The notes beneath the pieces were generated by a model that made no database searches, had not been told where the DNA came from, and saw only the letters and a program-made list of their open reading frames with translations. The position numbers were made by a program, and so were the translations under genes. Positions 1-8,452 of a stretch of DNA of 42,722 nucleotides are shown here, one piece after another. This DNA is from Mesorhizobium sp. M7A.T.Ca.US.000.02.2.1 (GTDB lineage Bacteria; Pseudomonadota; Alphaproteobacteria; Rhizobiales; Rhizobiaceae): positions 1 through 42,722 of the forward strand of contig NZ_RZTT01000004.1 in assembly GCF_003996995.1 (NCBI RefSeq), in the 5' to 3' direction. Positions within the stretch are counted from its first letter, which is position 1, and the number at the start of each line of letters is the position of its first letter.

Positions 1-75
1 GAAGAAATGCAGAGATGACATTGCGAAGGTTGTGTTCTGCGGCAGTCATCTCAGCAAGCATCCCCGCCAACTTTG
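1..75. other. Window edge upstream of recR stop
   Basis: These 75 bases lie beyond the 3' end of recR. No gene, hairpin or RNA is recognisable in them. Confidence 0.4.
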
Positions 76-681
76 TCAAAACGCCGTCCGCGAGCGCAGC
101 GCCGCGGCCAGCGTGCCCTCGTCGAGATAGTCGAGTTCGCCGCCGACCGGCACGCCATGCGCGAGCCGTGTCACCTTGATGTCGAAGCCGGAGAGCTGAT
201 CGGTGAGGTAATGCGCGGTCGTCTGGCCCTCCACCGTCGCATTGACGGCGAGGATGATCTCCTTGACCTCGCCACCGGCGACGCGGTCGACCAGCGACCG
301 CATGTTGAGCTGGTCGGGGCCGATGCCGTCGAGCGGCGACAGCGTGCCGCCGAGCACGTGGTAGCGCACATTCATCGCCGCCGCGCGCTCCAGCGCCCAC
401 AGGTCGGAGACGTCCTCTACGACGATGATGGTGCCGGCGTCACGGCGCGGGTCGGTGCAGATGATGCAAGGGTCCGATGTGTCGACATTGCCGCAGGTCG
501 AGCAGATGCGCACCTTGTCGGCCGCTTCGGCCATGGCGGCGGCCAGCGGCGACAAAAGCTGCTCCTTCTTCTTGATCAGATGAAGGGCCGCACGCCTGGC
601 CGACCGGGGACCCAGCCCCGGCACCTTGGCCAGGAGCTGGATCAGACGTTCGATCTCGGGACCGGCGATTCGCTTCGACAT
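76..681 (-). CDS. recR: Recombination mediator protein RecR
   Basis: RecR acts with RecO and RecF to load RecA on single-stranded gaps during recombinational repair in the cytoplasm. The 201-residue product has the usual family length. It shows an N-terminal helix-hairpin-helix region (about residues 8-35, with [10 protein letters not shown]), a four-cysteine zinc finger (C60, C63, C72, C75) and a Toprim domain (about 83-175) containing the acidic VVED stretch. The ATG at 681 is the natural start. In many rhizobia recR follows dnaX-ybaB directly; here two other genes lie between. The assignment is secure from the complete domain set. Confidence 0.97.
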   Translation of the reverse strand: MSKRIAGPEIERLIQLLAKVPGLGPRSARRAALHLIKKKEQLLSPLAAAMAEAADKVRICSTCGNVDTSDPCIICTDPRRDAGTIIVVEDVSDLWALERAAAMNVRYHVLGGTLSPLDGIGPDQLNMRSLVDRVAGGEVKEIILAVNATVEGQTTAHYLTDQLSGFDIKVTRLAHGVPVGGELDYLDEGTLAAALRSRTAF

Positions 682-793
682 CGCTCTGATCTAGGATTTT
701 TCAGAGCGCTTTGGAACATCCGCATACGCATGACCGCATATTGGCCTTGGCGGACCAAAATGGGCGGGGCCTATGGGGACCATGGAGAGCAGA

Positions 794-1726
794 TCAGTTG
801 GTTTCGAGCGGCCGGCCCTGGCTGACGATCATCGCGCCGACAGCGTCGGTGTTCTCAGGCGTCGACTGGAATCCCATAGACGCCTCTTGCGGCGCTTCCT
901 CGACCGAGGAGATGACCCTTGTCCTTGTGTTCAAGGTTCCGCCAAAACGGGCGGCATCCGGTTCCTCCATCGGCTCCTGCATCGCCACCACCGTCGGCTC
1001 CGCCGAGACACGCGCGGATTTCGCGGTCGGCGCGGCGGCCGCGGTCATATAGGTCTGCTGGGCAGGGACGGACCGGACGGTCGCCGGCTTGGCCGGACGC
1101 ACCGGCTCGGCGGACGCGACCATCGTCACCGGCTCCGCTGGCTTCTGCGGCGCCGCCGAGGCAATGGCGACCTGCGGCTCGTCCGGCAGCGGCTGCCAGT
1201 TGCGGCCGCGCTTCTCGTAGAAGGCATTGCCGCCGGCAACCATGGTGTAGTGCATGTTCTTGTAGGGGAAGCGTAAGCCGGCGGTGTGGAAGAACATGGT
1301 GTTCTTGAGCTTGGCCTTGCGCTCACCCTTGAGCACCGCCTCGGCAGCCTCTTCGACATCGGGCATTGCGCGTGAATTCATCGGCCTTGTCATGACGCCG
1401 GGGGCGAACTGCCCGCGCTCGCCCACCACCTGGCAGATGGTGCTGCCGTGCTTGCCGGAGCGCAGCCGGTTCATCACCACAGTGCCGACCGCGATCATGC
1501 CATCGCGGCTCGAGCGGTTGGATTCAAAGAACATCGCCCGTTCCAGGCATTCCTTGTCCTTCGGCGTGTGGCTGTAGGCCCGTGAGCTGAGGAAACCCGG
1601 CGTGATGGCGTCGGTCAGGCTGGCGACGGACATGCCGTGTGACGTGGTCTGGCTGCAGGCAGCCAAAAACAGGGGTGAAATGACGGCGCAGAGCAACAGC
1701 GGCGTCTTCCATCGCGTGGCAATCAA
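794..1726 (-). CDS. Cell wall hydrolase, SleB-like lipoprotein
   Basis: Probable peptidoglycan hydrolase (Hydrolase_2/SleB family) anchored as a lipoprotein. The 310-residue product starts with a hydrophobic signal ending in the lipobox LAAC (C24), so lipidation and periplasmic location are likely. Residues about 57-175 carry the family pattern: CLERAMFFESN with the expected catalytic glutamate at E69, followed by AVGTVVMNRLRSG and a QFAPGV region. The remaining C-terminal half is an Ala/Pro/Val-rich low-complexity tail with no recognised domain, perhaps a wall-spanning linker. SleB homologues outside spore formers act in wall remodelling; the exact substrate bond cannot be read from sequence. 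It sits between recR and the unknown gene at 1861-2277 on the same strand. Confidence 0.85.
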   Translation of the reverse strand: MIATRWKTPLLLCAVISPLFLAACSQTTSHGMSVASLTDAITPGFLSSRAYSHTPKDKECLERAMFFESNRSSRDGMIAVGTVVMNRLRSGKHGSTICQVVGERGQFAPGVMTRPMNSRAMPDVEEAAEAVLKGERKAKLKNTMFFHTAGLRFPYKNMHYTMVAGGNAFYEKRGRNWQPLPDEPQVAIASAAPQKPAEPVTMVASAEPVRPAKPATVRSVPAQQTYMTAAAAPTAKSARVSAEPTVVAMQEPMEEPDAARFGGTLNTRTRVISSVEEAPQEASMGFQSTPENTDAVGAMIVSQGRPLETN

Positions 1727-1860
1727 CAGGTAACCCTCTCACTTCATGCCCGCCCCCAGGCTGCGGCAAGAATGAGACACTTTCGGGCAAAATGATGGCC
1801 AAAACGTTATTGATGAGTCTCTGTTACCAAATTGGTACAGTTGCATGGCCTAAAAGTGAA

Positions 1861-2277
1861 TTAGTGCCCCACTGTGATGGCCGCCGGCTGGCCGGGCTCA
1901 AGCTCCTCGACCTTCTCCGAAAACAGGCCGCGCCGGAGGAACAGCGTCCGCGCCTCCCTGGCCGTCGGCGCTATCTTTCCCGGCCAGTCGCTGTCAATGA
2001 AGTCAGCCTTGGTGAAGTCCGGATTTGTCTCGCTTGCCGCCTCCAGAAATTCGGCGATCTCCAGCACGATCGCGCGCTCGTCCTTTGAAAGCGCCGATGT
2101 GCCGGCTTCGATCGACGGGCGATGGACGAAATCCTCGAACAGGTAGAAATAACCCTTGATGCCGACGAGATCGACGCCGTCGTCACAATCGGCCAGGATT
2201 TCCAGGATCTCGTAGATCCTGTTGCGGATACGCTGCTCGATCAGTCTTTCGGAGGGCTCTTCGGTCATGGCGATCAT
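1861..2277 (-). CDS. Unknown acidic 138-aa cytoplasmic protein
   Basis: I do not recognise a named family. The product is 138 residues, rich in Asp/Glu, without signal peptide or membrane helix, and predicted mostly helical. The N-terminal part (about 10-60) contains RIRNRIYEILEILADCD followed by an aromatic GYFYLFEDF stretch. The gene lies 18 bases downstream of ybaB on the same strand, so co-transcription with dnaX-ybaB is likely. Two in-frame ATGs (2277 and 2268) are possible starts and neither has a clear Shine-Dalgarno. Coding is supported by GC-rich codon use like the neighbours and by the fit between flanking genes. Confidence 0.7.
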   Translation of the reverse strand: MIAMTEEPSERLIEQRIRNRIYEILEILADCDDGVDLVGIKGYFYLFEDFVHRPSIEAGTSALSKDERAIVLEIAEFLEAASETNPDFTKADFIDSDWPGKIAPTAREARTLFLRRGLFSEKVEELEPGQPAAITVGH

Positions 2278-2295
2278 GGGCGCGCGCGCCGAATG

Positions 2296-2619
2296 CTAGA
2301 AGGGCAGTTTCATTCCCGGCGGGATCGGCAGACCTGCGGTCAGCGCCTTGGTCTTTTCCTGCATGATCTGCTCGACCTTGGTTTTGGCGTCGTTGTGGGC
2401 GGCCAGCACCAGGTCTTCCAGGATCTCGACATCGTCTTCCTTGAACAGAGACGGATCGATCTTCAGCGACTTCATCTCGAATTTTCCGGTCAGCGTCACA
2501 TTGACCAGGCCGCCGCCGGCCTGGCCGGACGCTTCCAGCGTGGCGATCTCGTCCTGCATGGCCTGGAACTTGGCCTGCATTTCCTTCGCCTTGCCCATCA
2601 GGCCGAGAAGATCTTTCAT
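2296..2619 (-). CDS. ybaB: YbaB/EbfC nucleoid-associated protein
   Basis: Small DNA-binding protein of the YbaB/EbfC family, which binds DNA as a dimer and influences nucleoid structure and expression. The 107-residue product begins with the typical amphipathic helix ([19 protein letters not shown]), then [24 protein letters not shown], and ends in the conserved [10 protein letters not shown] tail. It follows dnaX by 30 bases on the same strand, the classic dnaX-ybaB arrangement. Assignment is by sequence motif and synteny. Confidence 0.96.
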   Translation of the reverse strand: MKDLLGLMGKAKEMQAKFQAMQDEIATLEASGQAGGGLVNVTLTGKFEMKSLKIDPSLFKEDDVEILEDLVLAAHNDAKTKVEQIMQEKTKALTAGLPIPPGMKLPF

Positions 2620-2649
2620 GGTCGGGTCCTTTGCGGATTCGTGGCTGGA

Positions 2650-4461
2650 TCAGGTTTCATCGTCGTCAGCCGGTGGCTCTGCCGGCACTTCAGCCTCTGT
2701 CGTTTCGGCTTCCGGCGCGTCTGGAATGCGCACGTCGATGATCTTGGCACCGGGAAAGCGCGCCAGGATGGCGGCAACGGTGGGATCGCTCTTGGCATCG
2801 AGAAATGCCGTCTCGCGCTTGGCCGATTCCATTTCGGCGAGCGTCTGGCCGCCCTCTTCCTTCGACAGCGAGACCAGCCAGCTGCGGCCGGTCCAGGCGC
2901 GAAGCTTCGTCGTCAGGTCGTTGAGCAGCATCTTGGGCGCATCGCTGGTCAGGCCGACGTCGATGCGGCCGGGCTCGATGCGCACAAACCGGATGCAGCT
3001 CTTGACCAGCACCTTGAAGGCGATGTCGCGCTGCGCGTCGGCCAGGGCAATGATGTCGGCCAGCGATTTCAGCAGCGCCGATTCCATGGCAGGCTCCGGC
3101 GGAGCGACGTAGGCAACGGCAGCAGGCGAGGCTTCGACCAGCCGCATGCTCTGTGCCCCGCCCGATCCGGATGGCATGCGCGTCTGCGCCACCGCGCTGG
3201 CACCACCGCCATTGCCGGAACTTGCAGGCGTCCCATTCGGGCGCGGCGCGCCATTCTGCATGGGGGCGGCGCCCTCGAGCGATCTCAGCGCCTCGTCCAG
3301 CGTCGGCAGGTCGGCGGCATGCGCCAGCCGGATCAGCACCATTTCGGCGGCACTCACCGGCCGGTTGGAGGACTGCACTTCGGGAATGCCCTTGAGCAGC
3401 ATCTGCCATGTCCGCGACAGCACCCTGACCGACAGCGTCCTGGCGAAATCGGCGCCGCGCTGCCGCTCGTCCTCGGATAGCGAGGCATCCTCGATGGCCG
3501 TCGGCACGAAACGCAGCCGGGTGACGAGATGGTTGAATTCGGCAAGATCGGTCAGCACGGCTGCCGGATCGGCGCCGGTATCGTATTGCGCGCGGAATTC
3601 GCCAAGGGCTGCCGCCACATCGCCCTTCATCACATGTTCGAACAGGTCGACGATGCGGGCGCGGTCGGCAAGTCCCAGCATCGCCCGCACAGCCGCGGCA
3701 CCGACAGTGCCGGCGCCATGGGCAATCGCCTGGTCGAGGATGGAGAGCGAATCACGGGCCGAGCCTTCGGCGGCGCGCGCGATCATCGCCAGCGCGTCGT
3801 CGTCGACAGAAATGCCTTCCTGGGCCGAGATCGAGGACAGATGCGCGACCAGAGCGCCGGCGTCGATGCGCCTCAGGTCGAAGCGCTGGCAGCGCGACAG
3901 GACGGTGATCGGGACCTTGCGGATTTCGGTGGTGGCGAAGATGAATTTGACGTGCGGCGGCGGCTCTTCCAGCGTCTTCAGCAGGCCGTTGAAGGCCTGC
4001 GTCGACAGCATGTGCACTTCGTCGATGATGTAGACCTTGTAGCGGGCCGAGACCGGCGCATAGCGCACGCGCTCGATGATATCCCTGATGTCGTCGATGC
4101 CGGTATGCGAGGCGGCGTCCATCTCGATGACGTCGACATGGCGGCCCTCCATGATCGCCTGGCAATGCTCGCCGAGCACCGCGAGGTCGACCGAAGGCTG
4201 GTCGATATCAGCGGTTTTATAATTCAGAGCCCGCGCGAGGATGCGCGCCGTCGTGGTCTTGCCGACGCCGCGCACGCCGGTCAGCATCCAGGCCTGGGCG
4301 ATGCGGCCGGTGGCAAAGGCGTTGGTGAGGGTGCGCACCATCGGCTCCTGGCCGACCAACTCGGAAAAATTCGAAGGACGGTACTTGCGCGCCAGCACGC
4401 GATAGGCGGCGGCCTTGCCTATCTCCAGGCTTTTTGGTCCCGAATTTCCGGCTTCGCTCAT
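2650..4461 (-). CDS. dnaX: DNA polymerase III subunits gamma/tau
   Basis: Clamp-loader ATPase of the replicative polymerase. The 603-residue product shows Walker A GVRGVGKTT (62-70), Walker B DEVH (147-150), a sensor-1 type stretch with SRCQRFDLRR, and a long C-terminal tau-like region with a Pro/Gly/Asn-rich linker (about 385-440). The zinc-module cysteines of the E. coli protein are largely absent: between ALNY and MEGRH only one cysteine (C100) remains, as I recall for other alphaproteobacterial DnaX. No slippery heptamer for programmed frameshifting was recognised. The gene begins about 100 bases downstream of the SRP RNA gene on the same strand. Confidence 0.97.
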   Translation of the reverse strand: MSEAGNSGPKSLEIGKAAAYRVLARKYRPSNFSELVGQEPMVRTLTNAFATGRIAQAWMLTGVRGVGKTTTARILARALNYKTADIDQPSVDLAVLGEHCQAIMEGRHVDVIEMDAASHTGIDDIRDIIERVRYAPVSARYKVYIIDEVHMLSTQAFNGLLKTLEEPPPHVKFIFATTEIRKVPITVLSRCQRFDLRRIDAGALVAHLSSISAQEGISVDDDALAMIARAAEGSARDSLSILDQAIAHGAGTVGAAAVRAMLGLADRARIVDLFEHVMKGDVAAALGEFRAQYDTGADPAAVLTDLAEFNHLVTRLRFVPTAIEDASLSEDERQRGADFARTLSVRVLSRTWQMLLKGIPEVQSSNRPVSAAEMVLIRLAHAADLPTLDEALRSLEGAAPMQNGAPRPNGTPASSGNGGGASAVAQTRMPSGSGGAQSMRLVEASPAAVAYVAPPEPAMESALLKSLADIIALADAQRDIAFKVLVKSCIRFVRIEPGRIDVGLTSDAPKMLLNDLTTKLRAWTGRSWLVSLSKEEGGQTLAEMESAKRETAFLDAKSDPTVAAILARFPGAKIIDVRIPDAPEAETTEAEVPAEPPADDDET

Positions 4462-4567
4462 ACGCCCGTAAGCTCCAAATGGCCGCGCCCGAAGGCGGCC
4501 GATTCCTGCGCATAGTCTCGCCCGCGCTGCAATGCGTCGTCAATGTCGCGAGAGGGGCCGATGAGGT

Positions 4568-4663
4568 GGGAGGCTGGAACAATGACCCGTTCCGGGCTCG
4601 TTAGGGCTGCTTCCTTCCGGACCTGACCCGGTTGGCGAGTGGATCGTCCACCACCAACCTCCC
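4568..4663 (-). ncRNA. ffs: Signal recognition particle RNA (4.5S, small type)
   Basis: Read on the minus strand, the 96-nt segment contains the conserved SRP domain IV sequence GGTCAGGTCCGGAAGGAAGC, including the GGAA tetraloop and asymmetric loop that bind Ffh. The ends GGGAGGTTGG and the terminal CCTCCC pair to close the hairpin. The length fits the short SRP RNA of Gram-negative bacteria. It lies directly upstream of dnaX on the same strand, an arrangement seen in alphaproteobacteria. Ends are set from the terminal pairing and may be off by a few bases. Confidence 0.93.
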
Positions 4664-4669
4664 GCTTTC

Positions 4670-4699
4670 CATATCGGCAATTGCGCGACGAAATGCAAG
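4670..4699 (-). promoter_or_regulatory. Candidate sigma-70 promoter of ffs
   Basis: On the minus strand CTTGCA (4694-4699) is separated by 18 bases from GATATG (4670-4675), whose last base is 6 bases from the predicted SRP RNA 5' end. The -35 resembles the rhizobial CTTGAC consensus. Position relative to a defined RNA start is the main support. Confidence 0.55.
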
Positions 4700-4831
4700 T
4701 CCGCCGAAGAAATCGTTAAATGTCGAATCGGCGCACCAAACCGTGAGGGCGCAATGATTCACTTGCAGCCCCCTTGCCGCCGCTCTAGCCTTCATGTGTT
4801 GAGCAAACCAAGAAAAGCAAGGGAAACGCCG

Positions 4832-5251
4832 ATGCTGCCGGGCCTGGAGGCCGGATTTACGCTGGACGCACGGCTGGAGGCGGACAGCGAACAGTTGATG
4901 TGGCTTGGGCTGTGCGAATTGCGGGTGATGAACGACCGCCGCTGGCCATGGCTGCTGCTGGTGCCGCAGCGGCCCGGCGCGGAGGAAATCCATGACATGA
5001 CGCCACTCGACCAGGCGATGCTGACCTTCGAGACCAATATGGTGGCGCAGGCGCTGAAGAAGGCGACCGGCTGCACCAAGATCAACACCGGCGCGCTCGG
5101 CAACATCGTGCGCCAGCTGCACATCCATGTCATCGCGCGTTCGGAAGGTGATCCCGGCTGGCCAGGCCCTGTGTGGGGACATGGCCTGCGAGAGCCCTAT
5201 CAACGTTCCGACTTGCGACGGTTTGCCGAAACGATCAAGGCGGCGCTATAA
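4832..5251 (+). CDS. HIT domain nucleotide hydrolase/transferase
   Basis: Histidine-triad superfamily protein of 139 residues, likely acting on nucleotide phosphoesters in the cytoplasm. The core NTGALGNIVRQLHIHVIAR carries H97 and H99 of the triad, but the first triad position is glutamine instead of histidine; the central nucleophile position (H99) is kept. The tail WPGPVWG is characteristic of an alphaproteobacterial HIT subgroup as I recall it. The ATG at 4832 is preferred because AAGCAAGGG lies just upstream; the frame stays open to a start at 4754, but that extension is basic and unlike the family. Specific substrate unknown. Confidence 0.86.
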   Translation: MLPGLEAGFTLDARLEADSEQLMWLGLCELRVMNDRRWPWLLLVPQRPGAEEIHDMTPLDQAMLTFETNMVAQALKKATGCTKINTGALGNIVRQLHIHVIARSEGDPGWPGPVWGHGLREPYQRSDLRRFAETIKAAL

Positions 5252-5292
5252 GCGTTCCCAGTGTCCATCCCTCAACATAGCCCAGAGTCCCC

Positions 5293-6237
5293 ATGAGCTT
5301 CCGCCTGTTTGACGCGCCTTTGCGCGAGCCGAGCCAGTTCGTCGGCTTCGCCGGCAACACGATCGACCGGCAGTCCGAGAACCGGGCCGACGATTCGGTC
5401 GGCAAGGCGCTGGCCGATCCGGCGACGCGGCTGCTTCTGATGCATGGCGGCCGGCTCTATCTGAAGCTCGGCGATAGCGGCGCTCTCGATCCCTGGTTCG
5501 GCGCCACCGAGAGCGAGCCCTTCAAGGTTTCCCTGGCGCAAGGCATCTTGCTCGGCTTTTCCGAACGAGGACCGGTGCTGGCCGTGCCCGCCGGCGTCGA
5601 ACCCGAACAGCTTCCCGAAACAGTCAAGGCCATCGACTACCGCTCGGTCTACATGCAAGGGCTGATCGACGAGGCGGCGGCTGGCGCGATGGCCCAAGGG
5701 GCGGCCCTGCTCGCCTGGCATGCCAGCCATCGCTTCTGCAGCAAATGTGGTACAGAATCGCAGATGCGAGCCGGCGGCTACAAGCGGCATTGCCCGAATT
5801 GCGGCACCGAGCATTTTCCGCGCACCGACCCGGTGGCGATCATGCTGACGGCAACGCGGGAGAAGTGCCTGCTCGGGCGCGGCCGGCATTTCGCGCCGGG
5901 CATGTACTCGGCCCTTGCCGGCTTCATCGAGCCGGGCGAGACGATCGAGGCGGCGGTGCGCCGCGAGACGCTGGAAGAGGCCGGCATCAGGCTTGGCCGC
6001 GTCGTCTACCACGCCAGCCAGCCCTGGCCGTTTCCCTATTCGCTGATGATCGGCTGCTTCGGCGAGCCGCTCAACGACGACATCCAGGCCGACCTCAACG
6101 AGCTTGAGGACTGCCGCTGGTTTTTTCGCGACGAGGTGCGCCTGATGCTGGAAAGGACGCACAAGGACAATCTGGTCACGCCGCCGAAAGGCGCCATCGC
6201 GCATCACCTTATCCGCGCCTGGGTCGATTCAGAATGA
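5293..6237 (+). CDS. nudC: NAD(+)/NADH diphosphatase NudC
   Basis: Hydrolyses NAD(H) to NMN(H) and AMP, and in characterised homologues removes NAD caps from RNA. The 314-residue product has a four-cysteine zinc ribbon (C149, C152, C167, C170) and a complete Nudix box from G210 through GFIEPGETIEA and RRETLEEAGI (to about 232). It is followed by the NudC-specific SQPWPFPYSLM signature (about 242-252), which separates NudC from other Nudix enzymes. The N-terminal about 140 residues form the poorly conserved NudC N domain. It follows the HIT gene by 41 bases on the same strand; both encode nucleotide-phosphate hydrolases. Confidence 0.95.
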   Translation: MSFRLFDAPLREPSQFVGFAGNTIDRQSENRADDSVGKALADPATRLLLMHGGRLYLKLGDSGALDPWFGATESEPFKVSLAQGILLGFSERGPVLAVPAGVEPEQLPETVKAIDYRSVYMQGLIDEAAAGAMAQGAALLAWHASHRFCSKCGTESQMRAGGYKRHCPNCGTEHFPRTDPVAIMLTATREKCLLGRGRHFAPGMYSALAGFIEPGETIEAAVRRETLEEAGIRLGRVVYHASQPWPFPYSLMIGCFGEPLNDDIQADLNELEDCRWFFRDEVRLMLERTHKDNLVTPPKGAIAHHLIRAWVDSE

Positions 6238-6274
6238 TGGCAGCGAACACCGAAAGACATTGCAGGAGCAGGAC

Positions 6275-6580
6275 ATGATCCGTCACACCGTCGTTTTCAC
6301 GCTGAAGCATCCGCCGCATTCGCTGGAGGAAAAGCGGTTCCTGGTCGACGCCAAGAAAATCCTCACCGCGATCAGAGGCGTCACGCATTTCGAGCAATTG
6401 CGGCAGATCAGCCCCAAGAACGACTATCGTTTCGGCTTCTCGATGGAGTTCGCCGACCAGGCCGCCTACAACAGGTACAGCGACCATCCAGACCACGTCG
6501 CCTTCGTGCGCGACCGCTGGGTGCCGGAGGTCGAGACCTTCATGGAGATCGACTATGTGCCGCTGGGCGCGGTGATTTAG
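6275..6580 (+). CDS. Dabb-family (stress-responsive A/B barrel) protein
   Basis: A 101-residue protein with the Dabb dimeric alpha/beta barrel pattern: MIRHTVVFTLK at the start, a central FEQLRQIS segment, then FGFSMEFADQAAYNRYSDHPDHVAFV and a C-terminal ETFMEIDYV strand. Dabb proteins are small cytoplasmic dimers of varied or unknown activity. ATG 6275 is chosen because GGAG (6265-6268) sits 6 bases upstream; a TTG at 6260 is in frame but lacks such a site. The gene follows nudC by 37 bases, probably in the same transcript. A repeated palindrome starts right at its stop codon. Confidence 0.85.
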   Translation: MIRHTVVFTLKHPPHSLEEKRFLVDAKKILTAIRGVTHFEQLRQISPKNDYRFGFSMEFADQAAYNRYSDHPDHVAFVRDRWVPEVETFMEIDYVPLGAVI

Positions 6581-6649
6581 GGCATGGTCCCGAAAAGTGG
6601 AAACCGGTTTTCTAGGACAAACGGTTTCGTTTGTCCGGAGATCATGCCC
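6580..6649. repeat. Rhizobial-type intergenic palindromic element, copy 1
   Basis: GGGCATG at 6580-6586 pairs with CATGCCC at 6643-6649. Inside lie CCCGAAAAGTGGAAACCGG and a perfect 8-bp hairpin GGACAAAC (6615-6622)/GTTTGTCC (6629-6636). The core CCGAAAAGTGG...CCGGTTTTC recurs at 40644-40677 on the other strand. Similar elements are, to my knowledge, abundant between rhizobial genes. It begins at the last base of the Dabb stop codon. Confidence 0.75.
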
Positions 6650-6657
6650 AGTAGCGA

Positions 6658-7521
6658 TCAGTCCGCAACCTTCCACTGCTCACGCGACTCACTGGCCGGA
6701 TAGACGCCCAGAATCCGCACTTCGCGCGAGAAGAAACGAAGCTCGTCCAGCGCCAGCTTGACCAGCGGGTCGTCGGGATGGCCCTCGATGTCGGCGTAGA
6801 ACAGCGTCGCCGTGAAAGCGCCCAGCTGGTAGCTCTCCAGCTTGGTCATGTTGATGCCGTTGGTGGCGAAGCCGCCCATCGCCTTGTAGAGTGCCGCCGG
6901 CACGTTGCGGACGCGGAAGATGAAGGTCGTCATCATCTTGACGTCAGGCGACGGGCGCTCGGCCCACTGCTTGTTCTTGGTCAGGACGACAAAGCGGGTG
7001 ACGTTTGAGTCGGTGTCCTCGACGTTTTGCTCGATGATATCGAGCCCGTAGAGGGTCGCTGCCAGCGCCGGCGACAGCGCCGCCATGGTGCGGTCCTGGA
7101 CCTCGGAGACCATCTTGGCGGCGCCGGCCGTGTCGCCGGCGACGATCGCCTTCCAGCCGTTCTTGCGAATGTATTTGCGGCACTGGCCAAGCGCGTGGAT
7201 ATGGCTGTGCACCGTCTTGATCTCGTCGCGCTTGACGCCCGGCAACACCATCAGCTGGAAATGGATCGGCAGGAAATATTCGCCGATGATGTGCAGCTTC
7301 GATTCCGGCAAGAGATGATGGATATCGGCGACGCGCCCGGCAATGGTGTTCTCGATCGGGATCATGGCGAGGTCGGCCTTGTTGGTCTCGACCGCGTTGA
7401 AGGCATCCTCGAAGGTCGGGCAGGGCAACGGGTCCATCGAAGGGAACATGTTGCGGCTGGCGGTGTCGGAATTGGCGCCCGGCTCGCCCTGGAAGGATAT
7501 TCTGTTGGTCTTTTCAGGCAT
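6658..7521 (-). CDS. pheA: Prephenate dehydratase
   Basis: Converts prephenate to phenylpyruvate in phenylalanine biosynthesis. The 287-residue monofunctional enzyme (no fused chorismate mutase) starts with ISFQGEPGANSDTA, contains the ENTIAGRV region and the catalytic-site TRF in SNVTRFVVL, and then a C-terminal ACT domain (about 195-280) with VPAALYKAMGGFATNGINMTKLES, the phenylalanine-sensing module. Feedback inhibition by phenylalanine is therefore likely. The ATG at 7521 lies 9 bases downstream of the kdsB stop, so the two genes probably share a transcript. Confidence 0.96.
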   Translation of the reverse strand: MPEKTNRISFQGEPGANSDTASRNMFPSMDPLPCPTFEDAFNAVETNKADLAMIPIENTIAGRVADIHHLLPESKLHIIGEYFLPIHFQLMVLPGVKRDEIKTVHSHIHALGQCRKYIRKNGWKAIVAGDTAGAAKMVSEVQDRTMAALSPALAATLYGLDIIEQNVEDTDSNVTRFVVLTKNKQWAERPSPDVKMMTTFIFRVRNVPAALYKAMGGFATNGINMTKLESYQLGAFTATLFYADIEGHPDDPLVKLALDELRFFSREVRILGVYPASESREQWKVAD

Positions 7522-7530
7522 GCCGATATC

Positions 7531-8259
7531 TCAGGTTGAAAGGATCTGTCTGGCGCGTTCGAGGTCTTCGGGCGTGTCGACGCCGAGCGGCAGCGACTGG
7601 ACGATCTCGGCGTCGATGCGCATGCCGGCTTCCAGCGCCCGCAACTGCTCCAGCCGCTCGCGCCGTTCGAGCGGCGACGGCTTCAGCGCGACGAAACGCT
7701 CGAGTGCGTCGCGGCGATAGGCGTAGAGGCCGACATGATGGTAGAGCGGCCCCTCGCCCCAAGGCGCCGTGGCACGGGTGAAATAGAGCGCCCTCAGCCT
7801 GCTGCCCGAGAGCGGCGAGCCGACGATCTTGACGACATTGGGGTTGGTCTTTTCCTCGTCGCGGACGATCTCGACGCCGAGCGTGGCGATGTCCACCGCA
7901 CTGTCCTCGAAAGGCCTGAGCGACGCGGCGATGATCTGGGGATCGATCGTCGGCAGGTCGCCCTGCACATTGACGATGGTTTCGACCTTGCGCCCGGGGT
8001 CGAGCGCGATCAGCGCCTCGTGGATGCGGTCGGAGCCGGATTCGTGATCCGTGCGCGTCATCACGGCCTCGAAACCGCGCGCGCGCACCGCCTGCGCCAC
8101 GCTTTGCGTGTCGGTCGCCACCACCACCCGGCCAAGGCCGGCTTCGGCGGCACGGCGGGCGACATGGACGATCATCGGCGCGCCTGCGATGTCGGCCAGC
8201 GGCTTGCCCGGCAGGCGGGTCGAAGCCATGCGGGCCGGGATCAGGATCAGCGTGGACAT
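7531..8259 (-). CDS. kdsB: 3-deoxy-manno-octulosonate cytidylyltransferase
   Basis: Activates KDO with CTP to CMP-KDO for lipopolysaccharide inner-core synthesis. The 242-residue product opens with the nucleotide-binding [18 protein letters not shown] and carries QGDLPTIDP and the conserved [13 protein letters not shown] near the C-terminus. The frame is open upstream to 8763, but that extension is low-complexity and overlaps the divergent cytochrome gene; ATG 8259 gives the normal KdsB N-terminus. Upstream of pheA on the same strand. Confidence 0.96.
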   Translation of the reverse strand: MSTLILIPARMASTRLPGKPLADIAGAPMIVHVARRAAEAGLGRVVVATDTQSVAQAVRARGFEAVMTRTDHESGSDRIHEALIALDPGRKVETIVNVQGDLPTIDPQIIAASLRPFEDSAVDIATLGVEIVRDEEKTNPNVVKIVGSPLSGSRLRALYFTRATAPWGEGPLYHHVGLYAYRRDALERFVALKPSPLERRERLEQLRALEAGMRIDAEIVQSLPLGVDTPEDLERARQILST

Positions 8260-8452
8260 TTCGGGTGCAAGGCGTCTCGAAAGAGGACAGGGAAAGTGGC
8301 AAAAGGTCTCACTGGAAGCGCCCTTATAGGTGTTGCAACGCCGCAGCAAAAGACCTAGTTTCCGCCCGATTTGACCGCCCTGGCAGGACGGGTCACGATA
8401 CCGACGGACGGAGTGGACGGTTCTGTCCGCCGGAAAAGGGAGCAAGGGGCGT

